Origin: Ricinus communis | Taxonomy: Eukaryota > Streptophyta > Magnoliopsida > Malpighiales > Euphorbiaceae | DNA: 64,000 nucleotides | Direction of reading: 5' to 3' | NCBI RefSeq assembly: GCF_019578655.1 | Contig: NC_063264.1 | Span: 16,542,429 to 16,606,428, forward strand | Made by a program: the position numbers and the translations under genes | Part shown: piece after piece, positions 23,549 through 35,624 of the stretch | Position numbering within the stretch: position 1 is the stretch's first letter | How the letters are laid out: the number at the start of each line of letters is the position of its first letter | Notes under the pieces: generated by a model | What the model was told of the DNA's origin: nothing | Seen by the model: the letters and a program-made list of their open reading frames with translations, nothing else | The model's database searches: none

Positions 23549-24912
23549 GCAACTTCAACACAAATTCAGCCTTCTTTGCACCATCTAAATTCACTTGTTC
23601 ACTCAAAGGTAAAGCAATCAAATCTAAAGGACTCAAAGGAATAAAGCCATAAACAATCTCAAATGGGCAAAATTGAGTAGAAGAATGCATACTACGATTA
23701 TATGCAAATTCAACATGCGGCAAACAATTTTCCCATGTTCTCAAGTTTCGTTTAACCATGGTCCTAAGTAATTGTGACAAAGTTCTATTTACTACCTCAG
23801 TTTGACCATCGGTTTGGGGATGACATGTAGTAGAAAAAAGTAATTTAGTTCCTAGTTTACCCCATAAGGTCTTCCAAAATAGCTCAAAACTTGGTGTCCC
23901 TATCAACGACAATAGTTCTAGGCATACCATGTAAACGTACAATTTCTCTAAAGAACAATTCAGTAACATGTTGTGCATCATCGGTTTTCCTACATGCAAT
24001 AAAGTGTGACATCTTTGAAAACCTATCCACCACAACAAAAATACTATCATGCCCATGCTTAGACCTAGGTAATCCAAGCACAAAATCCATAGATATGTCA
24101 ATCCAAGGAGAATTAGGTATGGGCAAAGGCATGTATAACCCATTAGGTTGTAATTTAGACTTAGCTTGCTTGCATACAATACAGTTAGCACATAATCTAT
24201 TCACATCAGATTTCATTTTAGGCCAATAGAAATGATCATGCAAAACATCTAAAGTCTTTTGAACACCAAAGTGTCCCATCAAACCACCTTCATGTGATTC
24301 TCTCACAAGCAATTCACGCATAGAACACATAGGAATGCATAGACGTTTTTCTTTGAATAAAAATCCATCATGTCTGTAAAATTTATCAATAGCACCATGT
24401 TCACAAGCATGAAAAATAGAACCAAAATCGTGGTCATCAACATACAAGTCTTTGATATACTCAAAACCAAGCAATTTTGTTTCTAGAGAAGCAAGTAAAG
24501 CATACCTTCTAGATAGTGCATCGGCAACTACATTTTCTTTACCTTGCTTGTACTTAATGACATAGGGAAATGCTTCAATGAATTCACTCCATTTAGCATG
24601 GCGCTTATTCAACTTGTTCTGTACCTTCAAGTGCTTTAATGCTTCATGATCCGTGTGAATCACAAACTCCTTAGGTAGCAAATAATGCTGCCAAACATTG
24701 AGTGCACGCACAAGAGCATACAATTCCTTGTCATAAGTTGGATATTTCAAGCTAGCTCCATTCAACTTTTCACTAAAATAGGCTATTGGCTTCCCATCTT
24801 GCATTAAAACAGCTCCAATACCTACACCAGAAGCATCACAATCAATTTCAAAAGTTTTGGAAAAATCCGGAAGTGAAAGAATGGGAGATGAAGTAAGTTT
24901 GTCCTTTAGCAT
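23463..24912 (-). pseudogene. Element 2 RNase H and integrase core, frameshifted
   Basis: The reading from 24912 covers RNase H ([26 protein letters not shown]), then the integrase zinc-binding region (HFGVQKTL...HFYWP...CANCIVCKQ), then the catalytic core with the first Asp in WIDISMDF and the second in VVDRDTKF. A frameshift near 23885 moves the frame to the stretch 24191-23463, which carries [16 protein letters not shown] with the third acidic residue (Glu) and the rest of the core. The D, D and E residues are all present, so the core was active until the frameshift. Integrase would join the cDNA ends to host DNA. Element 1 has lost exactly this region. Confidence 0.9.
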
Positions 24913-24962
24913 ATTAAATGCGTTTTCTTATTGTTCTCCCCAATGAAACTTCACGTTCTTCT

Positions 24963-26360
24963 TTACAAGCTCGTTAAGTGGTGCGGCAAGGGTACTGAAG
25001 TCCTTGACAAACCTCCTATAGAAACACAAGTGTTCTTCATTCTTATAATTCTGATTTTCCTCACATCACTAACATTCTTTGGTGTTGGCCACTCCTTAAT
25101 TGCTTTTACCTTATCTTCATCGACCTGAATTCCATTTTTACTAACAACAAAACCAAGAAACATAAGTTGGTTTGTGCAAAAATCACACTTAGCAAGATTA
25201 GCATATAAAGAATTCTCACGCAAAACCATCAACACCATCCGAACATGTTCAACATGCTCACTAAAGCTCTTACTATAAATCAAAATATCATCAAAGTATA
25301 CTACCACAAATTTACCAATATACGCACGCAAAACATGGTTCATTAGTCTCATAAAAGTACTTGGTGCGTTAGTTAAGCCAAAAGGCATGACCAACCACTC
25401 ATACAAACCAAATTTAGTTTTGAATGCTGTTTTCCACTCATCACCTATATTCATTCTAATTTGGTGATAGCCACTTCTCAAATCAATTTTAGTAAAGATA
25501 ACACTTCCATGCAATTCATCTAACATATCATCTAACCTAGGAATAGGATGACGATATTTAATGGTGATCTTGTTAATTGCACGACAATCAATACACATAC
25601 GCCAAGACCCATCTTTCTTAGGGACTAACAAAACAGGAATGACATGGGCTAAGACTTTCCCTAACATAACCTTTACTTAGTAGTTCCTCAACTTGGCGTT
25701 GCAGCTCTTTGGTCTCCTCCGGATTGACTCTATAGGCTGGTCTATTTGGAATGGATGACCCCGTACAAAGTCAATTTGGTGCTCTATCTCCCTTAGTGGT
25801 GGCAACCCACTAGGTAACTCCCTCGGAAACACATCGTCATATTCCTGCAAAACACTTACAAACACACTAGGAAGAGAAGAGTTAAGATTATTAGTGTTAA
25901 ATAAAGTCTCCTTGTACATAAGTACAAGTACTTGCCTATTTTCACTCAAAGCCTTTCTCATGTCTCGCTCTCTAACTAAGAAACTCACTTTTTTCTCGCT
26001 TGCCTCTCCTTTTTCTTGCGCCTTACTCGTTCTTTTGCTCACATTCTTGCGCAAACCCTCGCTAAACTCTCCTTTTACCACTCGTTGCTCTCCCCCCTCA
26101 TTATTTTCCACACAACTCCCCTTTTGCTTGTGCACCTTTTCTTTTTCATATGCACTCTCACACTTTCTTTTTTCTTTCTCATATGCTTCCATTCGGTCCT
26201 TTACAACTTTTTGTAATTCACAAACTTCTTTAGGACTTAATGGTGCCAAAACATACGGTTTTCCATCCATTACAAGAGAATATGCATTGGTTCGACCATT
26301 ATGAATTACAGATCTATCATATAACCATGGTCTACCTAGCAACATATGACATGCTTGCAT
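24963..26360 (-). pseudogene. Element 2 linker and reverse transcriptase, frameshifted
   Basis: Two main stretches: 26360-25677 (the protease end, a Lys/Glu-rich linker, the start of RT) and 25667-24963 (RT). Palm motifs [14 protein letters not shown] and the catalytic YFDDILIYS are intact, unlike in element 1. Frameshifts lie near 25760 and 25670. At 25031-25058 about 20 bases of RT sequence are replaced by a 27-base patch identical to the reverse complement of this element's own leader (28091-28117), which ruins the frame leading into RNase H. Confidence 0.88.
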
Positions 26361-27752
26361 GGGAACAACATCACATAATACCTCATCATTATACTTCTTT
26401 ACACTAAATGCAATCCGTACTTACTTAGTAACTCTAATCCCACTTTGATCATTAAGCCATTGCAAGGTGTATGGCTTAGGATGCTTAATAGTTGGAAGTC
26501 TAAGTTTATCAACCATCATAGCACTGGCTACATTAGTACAACTACCCCCATCAATGATTAAACTACAATTAGCATCATGGTTTTGTACTTTACATGTAGT
26601 ATGGAATATGTTTTCCCTTTGAGCGTCATCATCAATAGGTTGTAAATTAAGAGCTCTAAAAGTTATAAGTACATTACTAACCTCACCCAATTGCACATCA
26701 TCACATTCTTCCAACTCAGGCATGTATAGGTAATCCTCCTCACCTGGTTCGGATTCTTCATCACTCTCAAAGACCACTTCACCACCTAGAATTGCCATGG
26801 TTCGCTTGTTTGGACATTGGGAAGATATATGTCCATACCCCAAACACTTGAAGCATTGCACTTTCTTTGATTTGAGGTCACTTTGCGTTGTTGGTTTAGT
26901 GTTAACATCAAATTTAGGGGCTGGCTTGATGTCCTTTGATGCCTCACGACCCTTGTTAGGGGGCTGGTTGCTCCCTTTCCATGCATTACTCCATTTTGAG
27001 CTAGGGGCAGCACTTCTACTCTTGGTTTTTAATTGCTTTTCCACCTTTATGGCCATGTGCAACATATCCTCCATCTCTACATAATGCTGCAATTCAATTA
27101 TGTTAGCAATATCACGATTCAAACCATGCAAAAATCTTGCCATCATGGCTTCCCTATCCTCATCTATATTGGCTCTAATCATAGCTATCTCCATAGATTG
27201 CCAATACTCCTCAACACTCTTACTACCTTGTACTAGATTTTGTAACTTTTGTACAAATCCCTTTGGTAGTGCGATGGCACAAACCTTTACGCATAATGCG
27301 TTTAACCTCATCCCATGAACCAACTTCGTGTTCCCCATGACGCCTACGACCACTCACCAATTGATCCCACCAAATGGCAGCATAATCACAAAATTCAACA
27401 ACAACAAGTTTAACCTTTTTAGACTCACTATAGTTATGACATTCAAAAACCCTTTCAACCTTCTTTTCCCACTCCAAATAAACTTGTGGTCACTCTTACC
27501 ATGAAAAGATGGTATTTTCATCTTAATGCTACCCAAATTAGTGTCAATTTTGGGTTGGAGATTATGTCTAGACCCTTTAGACTCACTTTCTTGGTCATTA
27601 TCAGAACCATCCCCTTTAGACGTTTTAGGCATATCATTCAATAACCTAGTTAATTTGTCATCTTGTTTTTGAAATTGTTTTGTCATATGTTCTACTACAT
27701 CTCTCAATGTATAAGCTAAATTTTCCAAAGTCAATGATGGTTCGGATGACAT
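26361..27752 (-). pseudogene. Element 2 gag and protease, frameshifted
   Basis: ATG at 27752 (MSSEPSLTLENL). The frame runs to a shift near 27480 (a lost base before the W-E-K segment), continues in another frame to about 27290, and returns in 27353-26421. The zinc knuckle is intact (CFKCLGYGHISSQC, CX2CX4HX4C). The protease site reads IIDGGSCTNVAS. A CAA-to-TAA nonsense change at about 26420 stops the frame; the sister copy has Gln there. Gag would coat the RNA. The start is chosen because element 1 has a homologous ATG at 1312. Confidence 0.88.
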
Positions 27753-28374
27753 GGTTAAACCAAAAGACTAAGAAAAAGGACGTGATCAAGTGTTATACTC
27801 CTGGAGGCTTCTTATAGTTAAAGGCAAAAACAAGAAAAGATCACTCCCTCACGTGTTTCACTCACAAAGAATTGAATTCCTTATAGAAATTAAATCAAAT
27901 TGTTCTAGTAATCACAAGAACAAGTTTTTCACAACCTCTTAACGTTTATTAATTCTGAAGTTCAATAGAACACTCGTGAATCAATAAAACGATTATAAGC
28001 GTGTGAACAAAACAAGCTTACAACTAATCGAACAAGACTCAATTAACCCAAAAGAAAAGCTTTTTAAGAGAAAACAAACAAAATTACCCAAATCAGAATT
28101 ATAAGAATGAAGAACAGCTCCAATTAATTAAAAGGAATTACGGAATGAATCAATCAATAGTCAATTCTTCGAGAACTACCCAACACAAATGGTTAGGGTT
28201 AGTTTTCCGTTCCTTCCCTTTCTTTTTTTTTTTTTTTTTTTTGGAAATCTGCCTTGGTATGCGAAGCGAATGAAAATAGTATACTTTTTTTTTTTTAATA
28301 ATGATGCCAGCGAAATTGAGATGAAATAGAAGACAGACTCTTTAATTGAAAAAAATGAACCAACTAACAAGTTT
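27753..28374 (-). other. Untranslated leader of element 2
   Basis: Non-coding sequence between the primer-binding site and the gag ATG. It matches 680-1311 of element 1. A long poly-T run at 28222-28241 (A on the element strand) lies inside. Confidence 0.75.
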
Positions 28375-28387
28375 GGCTCCGATACCA
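28375..28387 (-). other. Primer-binding site of element 2
   Basis: TGGTATCGGAGCC on the minus strand, two bases after the 5' LTR. One base (G for A) differs from the initiator-Met tRNA complement. Confidence 0.85.
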
Positions 28388-28389
28388 AA

Positions 28390-29280
28390 TGATACGAACT
28401 CGAACTCGGACACGCTCAAACACCAAGATAAGTAATGGTGAGAAAATCAAACTGATAAACGCTCTCCCTATTTAAGAGGAAGCACCCTTACCAATAAGTT
28501 CGAATTTGTTGCCCCAAGATCTAACTTGAAAGTTTGCAATTGATTATGGAACTAACAAACTTAGCAATAGAACTACTAAGCCCTTTAGTTATAAATAGAT
28601 GAAGAATGTTCAAACAACTCAAGAAACTAATAAAAAGTTAATTGATTGATCAAACATGTAGATGTGAAACTAAATCAAACAAGTTAATTTAATCTCAAGA
28701 AATTCAATAAGGAACACCTTAAGGAATAAGAGTTAACAACTCAAACTAAACTTCATTCAGAAATGTATATTGATCTTATGTCCTTTAGCCGAAATACATA
28801 GCTCTATTTATAGAGTTTTGAAATGATTCTAACCCTAAAAAGGACTAAGAGATAAGCAATAAAGAATCAAACCCTAAAAGACTTCTAATGTGGCCTCCTT
28901 CTCTAAGCATAAGTGGTGGTACGCCCTAGGGTTAGGTGAGACCTCCAATGCTTCTAGAAACCCTAATGTGCGGCCCAATGCTTAAGGTGCGGCCCAATGC
29001 TTCTAGAAACCCTAGGAAAGCCTGTTGACTTTGATCCCTGATCTTTGACCTTGACCTTGTTCCATGACCAGAAGTTTAAGCTTCATTAATAGCAATTAAT
29101 GTCACTATCTTCAAGGCGTTGTTATCTTCATTAAAAGCACCATCATTAGCCATCTTCAAAACATGCTCCAAGTAAGAATTTAAGGCTTGCTTGAACCTTT
29201 TACTCCTTGCTCGTGTCATCAGTCCTCCATAGGCTAGTGGATCCATGCTAGTTGACTTAGATGCATCTTTGGTTGCATCA
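28390..29280 (-). repeat. 5' LTR of element 2
   Basis: An 891-bp copy nearly identical to 22330-23219, including the pol tail coding region as a passive copy and the three CCAATGCTT repeats (about 28943-29015). It abuts the target duplication CATGA at 29281. Confidence 0.95.
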
Positions 29281-29318
29281 CATGAATCTTTATAAAGAAC
29301 AGCTTTCAGGAATTAAAT

Positions 29319-29321
<3 letters not shown>

Positions 29322-29361
<40 letters not shown>

Positions 29362-29386
29362 ATGTGTGTGTGTGTGTGTGTGTGTG
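29322..29386. repeat. Compound (TA)n(TG)n microsatellite
   Basis: TA units then TG units. The paralogous site at about 42636-42675 has a differently sized (TA)(CA)(TG) array. Confidence 0.95.
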
Positions 29387-32060
29387 AATTGCATTTGGCT
29401 GCAACTTTTTATAGTATAAATAACGTCAACTAAGTTATACTTAATATTCAATGAGGAAGTCTTAAAACAAGATTCAATTTTTGAACACTTAGAAACTGTA
29501 TGATTGGTTGAAATCTAATATCCTTTTTCATCATTGAATTGTTGCAATCTGAATAGAACTATACTAATTTGACGAAGTAAACACATGCGTCTGAGACTGG
29601 TTCCATATAAAGAATGTAGCAAAATTATAAATTTTATATCAAATAATACAAGCAATTTCATTTCTAAGATTTATTCTTCTTAGATTTAAATGGGACACGG
29701 AAAGAAAGAAGAAGAAGAAAAGGGAAAAGGAGAATTAATGGTGATAATTATTTTGTTAATCTAATAGACTTACTATTAGCCACATCATCTTTAAGTATTT
29801 GTGATAATTATTTTATTATATCGAAGAGCTTAAATTACAGGTTTTTGATAATTTAAGAGTTTATTTACTTTTAGAAATAGTTTAAGAGCTAATCCGTTAT
29901 CGCATTAAACATTAGGGCCAAAAGTATACCTTTTTCCCTTTAGTTATAATGAGAAGAATTAGTTTTGTTTTTGTTATCTTTTATCCTAAATAGTTGAAAG
30001 CCTCAGTTTATTTCTATTATTTTCATACACAACTAAATCCAGCACTTACTACCATTACCACAGACATCTTAGTTTTTTAATCACCAAAATTGGTAATTAA
30101 AATTCAGTTTGATGTATCCTTTATGATATGTTGAAAAAATTAAATTGATATCAAATTTGTTAATTTGGATGCATAAATTATTTGAATTATGTATATTAAT
30201 TTAACTTTGAATTAATTTTTATCTTTGAATTGAGTTGTATATATTATTTTCATTATGTGTATTAATTACTAAAAAGTAATAAATAATTGAATGAGCTACC
30301 TATGATTTTTCTAACAAATCAATAAATAAAAAAAGATATGATTTTTTTCTATAAATGAATTCAAGGAAATTAGAAAAATTTACAAAAATTAATTATTTTA
30401 GAAAAGTTTAATACTTGATAATAAGTTTAAGAACTGAATTTTATATTAATTAAAGTTATAATAAATATAAGGACCAAATTAAGCTCTGATAACAAAAAAA
30501 AGAACAAAAAGAGTTAATAATTAACGAGAGCAACTATTATGGAGGCATTATTGTACTTCTTAAAAAGCAAAATTGGACTTGTAAATTTGTCCAAATTTTA
30601 GTAAGATAATAGTAATTAACTCATATTTATATACAAATGTATTAATATTTAGATATATTCTTTTGATAGAAGAATGTTGTTATTAATAATTAATATAAAA
30701 TTAATAAAACTGAGCAATGCAATTATATTAATTAGTAAAATATATATTTTAAAAATATAAGAGAAATTAGAGTATTAAGGATAATGTAAATTATTTTACT
30801 AAATTTTAGAAAATATGATTATATTATAATGCTAAAAACTTATTTTGAATTACAAAAAAATAAAAAGAACTTGAACTTAAGACCTTGCTGAAATTAGTAT
30901 ATGCAACTAATTCTTTTATTTTATTTTCTGATATAAGAACTTAAATGGAATTACATGCCAACTATTACATGTAACAATTGCTATCATATATTTTCTTTCC
31001 AATACATTGTAAAGGTAATTCCAAAAACAATACAATCTAAATTTCAATAAATAAATGATGAAACTCGTTAGCTTATCTATTGATAAGATAATATAATTTT
31101 TTTCAAACGATGTTAAATGTTAAAATTTATTTAGGAATCACAGTTAGACCGATATTTCTAGGTACTTGACTCGATTGGACTGTTATGTAACCTGTTCGAG
31201 TAATGTATACGTGTCGGTTTGAATATGAACGCTCAAATACTTACTCTGAACACGATTATTAAAACAGATACAAGTATATAGTATTCAAATTCGGTATCTG
31301 ATACTCGGTTAAATGATATACATATATATCGTGTATGAAATAAAATAATTAAAAATAAAATTATAAGATTTTATTTAAAATTACGTATAATTTTGTACCT
31401 TTTTATTAATATATCTTAGAATTTAATTATTGTAAATGAGTACTTATTTAATTTTTTAAATATCTATATAAAGAGATATTTAACGGGCATGATATCCGAT
31501 ATCTATTTAAATATTCAAAAATTTATTTTATAGCTATATATATTAAATGATTTTTTAAGGAGTTCAGATAGTATATATGTATGTATTTTTATTCGAATTT
31601 AGACAAATTTAAATATCAAAAATAATTTTTTAAATGAATTTAAAATAGATTTAGATATATATATTTTTAATCGAATTTGGATTTAAATTTTCTTAAATAG
31701 ATGAAATATCTGTGGTCACTTTTAATCTTGTTGAGTTAAAAGAAAAAGACTATTGAAATAGCTTGCAAAAAAAAAAAATGTTGCAGAGGGCATATGTGCA
31801 AAATTTTTGAACAGAAATTAATTAACCTCACAGAATAAAGATTCGCATTTTCAAAACTTTGACAAAAGACCCACTCCACTGGCATCGGTGAATAAGCGCA
31901 AGCAACCGCATTAGAAGAATATGCCAATCGCTAATAAAAAGTAATTCAAATTAGAAGAAAAAAAGAAGAAGAAACTAGCCGTTGGGGTCACAAATTCAAA
32001 TGGTATATATATTGGGTCACGAACACAAGTTGTCCATTTTTCTTCATAGAAAGACAAACA

Positions 32061-32160
32061 AATCTCTTCTTCTTCCTCCTCAATTCTCTCTCTTTCTCTC
32101 TCTAAACGCTCCTCCCTCTTTCTCTCTCTCAATGCTCCCCTCTCTCTCTCTTTCTCTGAT
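32061..32160 (+). promoter_or_regulatory. TC-rich leader upstream of the kinesin pseudogene, copy P
   Basis: A strand-biased CTCTCTTTCTCT tract of about 100 bases, typical of plant 5' leaders and core promoters, about 530 bases upstream of the first recognisable kinesin exon. It is conserved at 45334-45424. No direct evidence of transcription. Confidence 0.35.
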
Positions 32161-32688
32161 TCTGTTTGAAAAGCTTGTTGCGCATAGATCTGCATTGTAC
32201 TTATCTTGAGAATTCGGTGAATATTGTTTTTATTTGTTGAATTTATTTCCTTAAGATCGAAGCTTAAAATGGTTACAAATTGAAGGAAACAGTGTGTTTC
32301 ATAATCTTTTCCTTTATGTAAATTGGACACGATTATGTTAGAAATGGCAGGTTATACTTACCAAATGATTTGTCTCTCTGTTACTAACTTTCCTTTTTCT
32401 TTTCCTTTACAAACTTTTGGTGCTGTTTTGTTATATTAGATGCTATTTTCTTTCTTTTTCTTCTTAGATTTTCTTGCGATTGAATTAATTTCTTTATTTG
32501 AGACGAGTGTATCGATTGCTTAATCTGGATCTGTTGCTACTACTTATCAAAATTGTAAATTATTATGATAATTAGACAACAAAGGAGGCTTTTTATTGGT
32601 GGAAAATGTAAATCACTTGATTTTGTAGTTTCCTTTTGTAACTTCATTAACCGATCTTTGAGTACTGGCCTGGGTGCAGACCCCGCAG

Positions 32689-34124
32689 AGACTTTACGGT
32701 TAAGAATTTTTTATTAGAGATTTATAATGAAAATGTCAGGGACCTGCTGAACTCAGAGATTTAAGAATTTTAGATGACTTTCTTCCTTTCTTTCCTTTTT
32801 TCTGAATGAGTAGATTTTCTAATATTTTGTGGTGCTCATATGCAGAAAGGTGCTGTGGTCGAGAAGTTGGTAGAAGAAACAACAACCAATGATCAGCATT
32901 TGAGGCATCTTATAAAGTATGTGTGACTAGTGAAGAACTGTATCTTTGCGTTGGCCTTTCTGAAATCACCCATGATTTTCAGAATTTTGTAGACCTTGCT
33001 GGAAGTGAAAGAGCTTCATAGACACATGCAGATGGGGCGAGGCTCAGAGGAGGCGATCATATCAATCTTAGTTTTATAACTCTCACAAATGTGATAAGAA
33101 AGCTCAAGTTAGACTTGAATATTAGCATACTTTTTGATTGTCAAGTTTTATCTCATATCTTGCTTTTGTCTCCAACTTTTACATGTAGAATATATCCTTC
33201 GTCATATAGATACTTGCATGTTGTAATGGATTCTAAGATAACACCTAAGTGCTACTGTCAGAGCCATCTAAGCAAGTTGAATGAGTACTTGTCCGATTCC
33301 TGTTGACTACATACTAAATTTCTTTCTCCTTGCAGTGTTGCGAAAAAAAGCGGTCATGTACCCTACTGGACTCCAGCTTCCCGGCACGTTTTAGAAAATG
33401 AGATTGAAAATAGAGCACCGGAAAATGAAGACTTCATTTCATATCCGGTGAGACCCAGCCAGAGTCTGTGAAAGAGACTTCTACAATATGTGGAGATGTT
33501 TCATCAAAGGAAGGAACTCCAGGCTATCGTCATTCTATTTCAGTTAATACGAAGAAAATGCAGAAGGTGGTTTAGAATGCAGCAGAGGAGAATGTGAGAA
33601 GCATAAGAGCTTATGTGACAGAATTGAAGGAACATGTTGCCAAACTGCAATACCAAAAGCAGCTATGTTTGCTAGGTATAGTATTTGCAGTTCATTTTGT
33701 TCTCTACTACTATATTGGCCTATTATTTTCATTTGAATTTACGTAGTAACTTAGTATAAGGAAATTCATTTTCATATTCTTCATCTGTCTTCTCTATAGG
33801 TCATTGAGCTGGAAGCAAATGAAGCGGCATTTGGCAGAAATTGGCAATTCAAGCCCTGCTCCTCATGTTGGAGATGAGCTTACAATTTCTATCGTCAAGG
33901 TTTTTCTCTCTTTTTTAGTCTATGAACTTACACGAACTGACACATTACTTGCAGCTGTTAATATCCATTGAATGCTTAAACTAATTTTCTTTTATGTCTT
34001 GCTTAAACTAGCTCGAGCAATGAGACGTGAAAAAGAGTTTTTGGCAAAGAGGTTGACTTCACGTTTAAATGAAAGTGCTGAGATAGTGGCAAAGCTTGTA
34101 GGATTCTGTGAGAATTCCATTTGA
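32689..34124 (+). pseudogene. Kinesin KIN-7 (NACK/HINKEL-like) pseudogene, copy P
   Basis: Exon-like blocks with intron borders still visible. 32689-32758: motor segment EIYNENVRDLLNSE. 32846-32914: VVEKLVEETTTNDQHLRHL, after a CAG acceptor. 32983-33108: switch-II region [10 protein letters not shown] with an in-frame TAG, then INLS...VIRKL. 33336-33675: starts with the motor end, then tail sequence with SIRAYVTELKEHVAKLQYQK. 33800-33900: VIELEANEAA and HLAEIGNSSPAPHVGDE. 34012-34124: RREKEFLAKRLTSRL, ending SI-stop. NACK-type kinesins act with a MAP kinase cascade at the phragmoplast in cell-plate formation. The ATP-binding P-loop exons are missing, motor exons are lost in the middle, and stops and frameshifts are present, so no motor can be made. 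Retained introns argue for DNA duplication, not retroposition. Confidence 0.8.
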
Positions 34125-34198
34125 GCTAAATTTTGCACTACCAACAGATAACAGACCCTCGATTATGGGGTGGAACCCAATTTTAAACCTTCAATAGT
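34125..34198. repeat. Start of the segmental tail, first (split) copy
   Basis: Matches 12478-12540 of copy A and 46891-46960 of copy C, up to 'cccaatttcaaacc'. It is then interrupted by the cyclin fragment. The block 'ttttgcactaccaacagata' recurs at the far side of the insertion (35622). Confidence 0.8.
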
Positions 34199-35624
34199 TA
34201 AACACCACAATAAGGTCTTTAATAATTAATATTACTCTAAGTTTGGTTCACTTTTAATCCAAATCAACCATTTCATCACTAAAGTACTAATCAATTATTT
34301 GCCTATAGTTGTTACTATTTTTATTATAAATATTTTAATTTTTAAAAGTCAAACTAGAATATTATTAAGAAAATATTCTATTAATAAAATAAATTAAAAT
34401 TAAATCAAAGACATGTAATTATATTGATAAAAAAATAAATAATAATATATCATATGAAATAAAAATATTTTATTAATTATACCTATATAAACTAATAATA
34501 TAATTAATATTTATAAGATTAAAGTTATTATTTTAATAAAAATAACTTTTGAATTAACATACTATTTTTAAATAGAATTATTATTTAAATAAAAATAACA
34601 TATTAAATAAGATATTTTAAATGATGATTCAATTAAAAATATTAATAGAAAATAAATATAAAAATTATGAATTAGAATAATAATAATAATTAATTAAAAA
34701 TAAATAAAATATTTTATATTTCAGCATATATATATATATATATATATATATAAATGGGAGAGAAACTAGAAACAAATTTTGAAAAGGAAACAAAGTCTCT
34801 TGAGGACATGTGGCAATGGCACCACAAGATATTCCTAGACAAAATCCTAAAAAGCACTTTGAAGAGGGAAGCAATCAAAAACTTAAGCAGCCATCCTTCA
34901 ACCGAACGTGGAAATTTTGTAAATGCAAAAGAGTTACTATTTGATTTAGGTAACTCCCCTTCTTTTCACTTCACTTCCGTCTTGGAATGGAAAATCCATT
35001 TTCCCGGTAAAACCGCGCAACAGCCCCCACACCCTTTTCCAGAAAATAAAAAAAATATATATTAATAATAAATAAAAATAAACAACCAAATAATAGAAAA
35101 AATCCAAAAATAAAATATAGAGAAAAGGAAAAGAAAAATCACATTTCTTCATATTTATATCCTAAGATAACAGACTGATACACATTCATGTTTACAAACA
35201 AAACCTTCAAAGCCAAAACGACATCTTCTTACCTCTTTTCTCTTCCCTCTCCGGTGTCTCCTCCGCCGCCATCAAAGTCGGTTCTTACTTTTAATGACTT
35301 TCGATTGTATGCGCACACAAATGGATATGACAACAGAATGAGAAATCGCCAGCGGCGATCATGTCACTGTCGTGTTCCGATTGCTTCAATGATCTTCTCT
35401 GCAGGGAAGACTCTTCCGAAATCATTTCCACCGGTGACTCACCGGAATACTCGTCGGACCTTGAATCTCCTGCCGGAACCGTAGAATCCATTGCTAGTTT
35501 CATCGAGGACGAGAGGAACTTCGTCCCTGGATTCGATTATTTGTCTCGCTTCCAATCTCGCTCTCTCGATGCATCGGCTCGAGAAGATTCTGTTGCATGG
35601 ATTCTCAAAGTAAGTTTAAAATTT
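34199..35624 (+). other. Inserted genomic fragment with the promoter side and exon 1 of a D-type cyclin
   Basis: Present only in segment copy P/B and absent at the corresponding places in copies A and C. It has about 1.16 kb of upstream sequence, including a TA repeat at 34726-34753, then the exon at 35361-35609, then only a dozen bases of intron. The segmental tail resumes after a repeated block of about 28 bases. The boundary pattern fits a patch copied in during break repair. I see no transposon ends around it. Confidence 0.7.
35361..35609 (+). pseudogene. Cyclin D1-like gene, exon 1 only
   Basis: ATG at 35361, open for 83 codons to a GTAAGT donor at 35610. The N-terminus has the retinoblastoma-binding LxCxE motif as L12-L-C14-R-E16. 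An acidic Ser-rich stretch follows, and then ESIASFIEDERNFVPGFDYL and SLDASAREDSVAWIL, which in plant CYCD proteins lead into the cyclin box. It most resembles the CYCD1 group. D-type cyclins bind CDKA and drive G1/S entry through RBR phosphorylation. The rest of the cyclin box and all later exons are absent, so at most a truncated peptide could be made. The exon has no disabling change, so capture is probably fairly recent. Confidence 0.85.

Larger units (their letters stand above)
22330..29280 (-). mobile_element. Complete, young CRM-like Ty3/gypsy element (element 2)
   Basis: Full structure on the minus strand: 5' LTR 28390-29280, primer-binding site 28375-28387, leader, gag-PR-RT-RNase H-IN region, polypurine tract, 3' LTR 22330-23219. 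LTR ends are TGATAC...GCATCA on the plus strand. CATGA is duplicated at both flanks (22325-22329 and 29281-29285), and the paralogous empty site at 42599-42603 has one CATGA. By eye the two LTRs differ at about a dozen places in 890 bases, so insertion is recent. The coding region nevertheless carries several frameshifts and stops, so it probably moved using proteins made elsewhere. The clade assignment is inferred from the RT type, the absence of a chromodomain and a pol end inside the LTR. Confidence 0.92.
29281..32688. repeat. Segmental repeat, middle part, copy P
   Basis: Collinear with 42599-45857. AT-rich and non-coding, with an older mobile-element look but no gene. It ends in a TC-rich stretch before the kinesin pseudogene. 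Confidence 0.85.

Noticed and set aside
29322..29386. Possible CRISPR-like or structured tandem array
   Set aside because: Simple TA/TG microsatellite, and the genome is a plant nuclear one.
31911..32330. Minus-strand frame with Arg/Glu repeats (and its copy at 45256-45597)
   Set aside because: It is the antisense reading of the TC-rich leader. Low-complexity RERER and EEEE runs come from CT repeats.
34754..35065. Plus-strand frame of 103 codons upstream of the cyclin exon
   Set aside because: It lies in the presumed promoter and 5' leader of the cyclin fragment, shows no domain and has no splice context.
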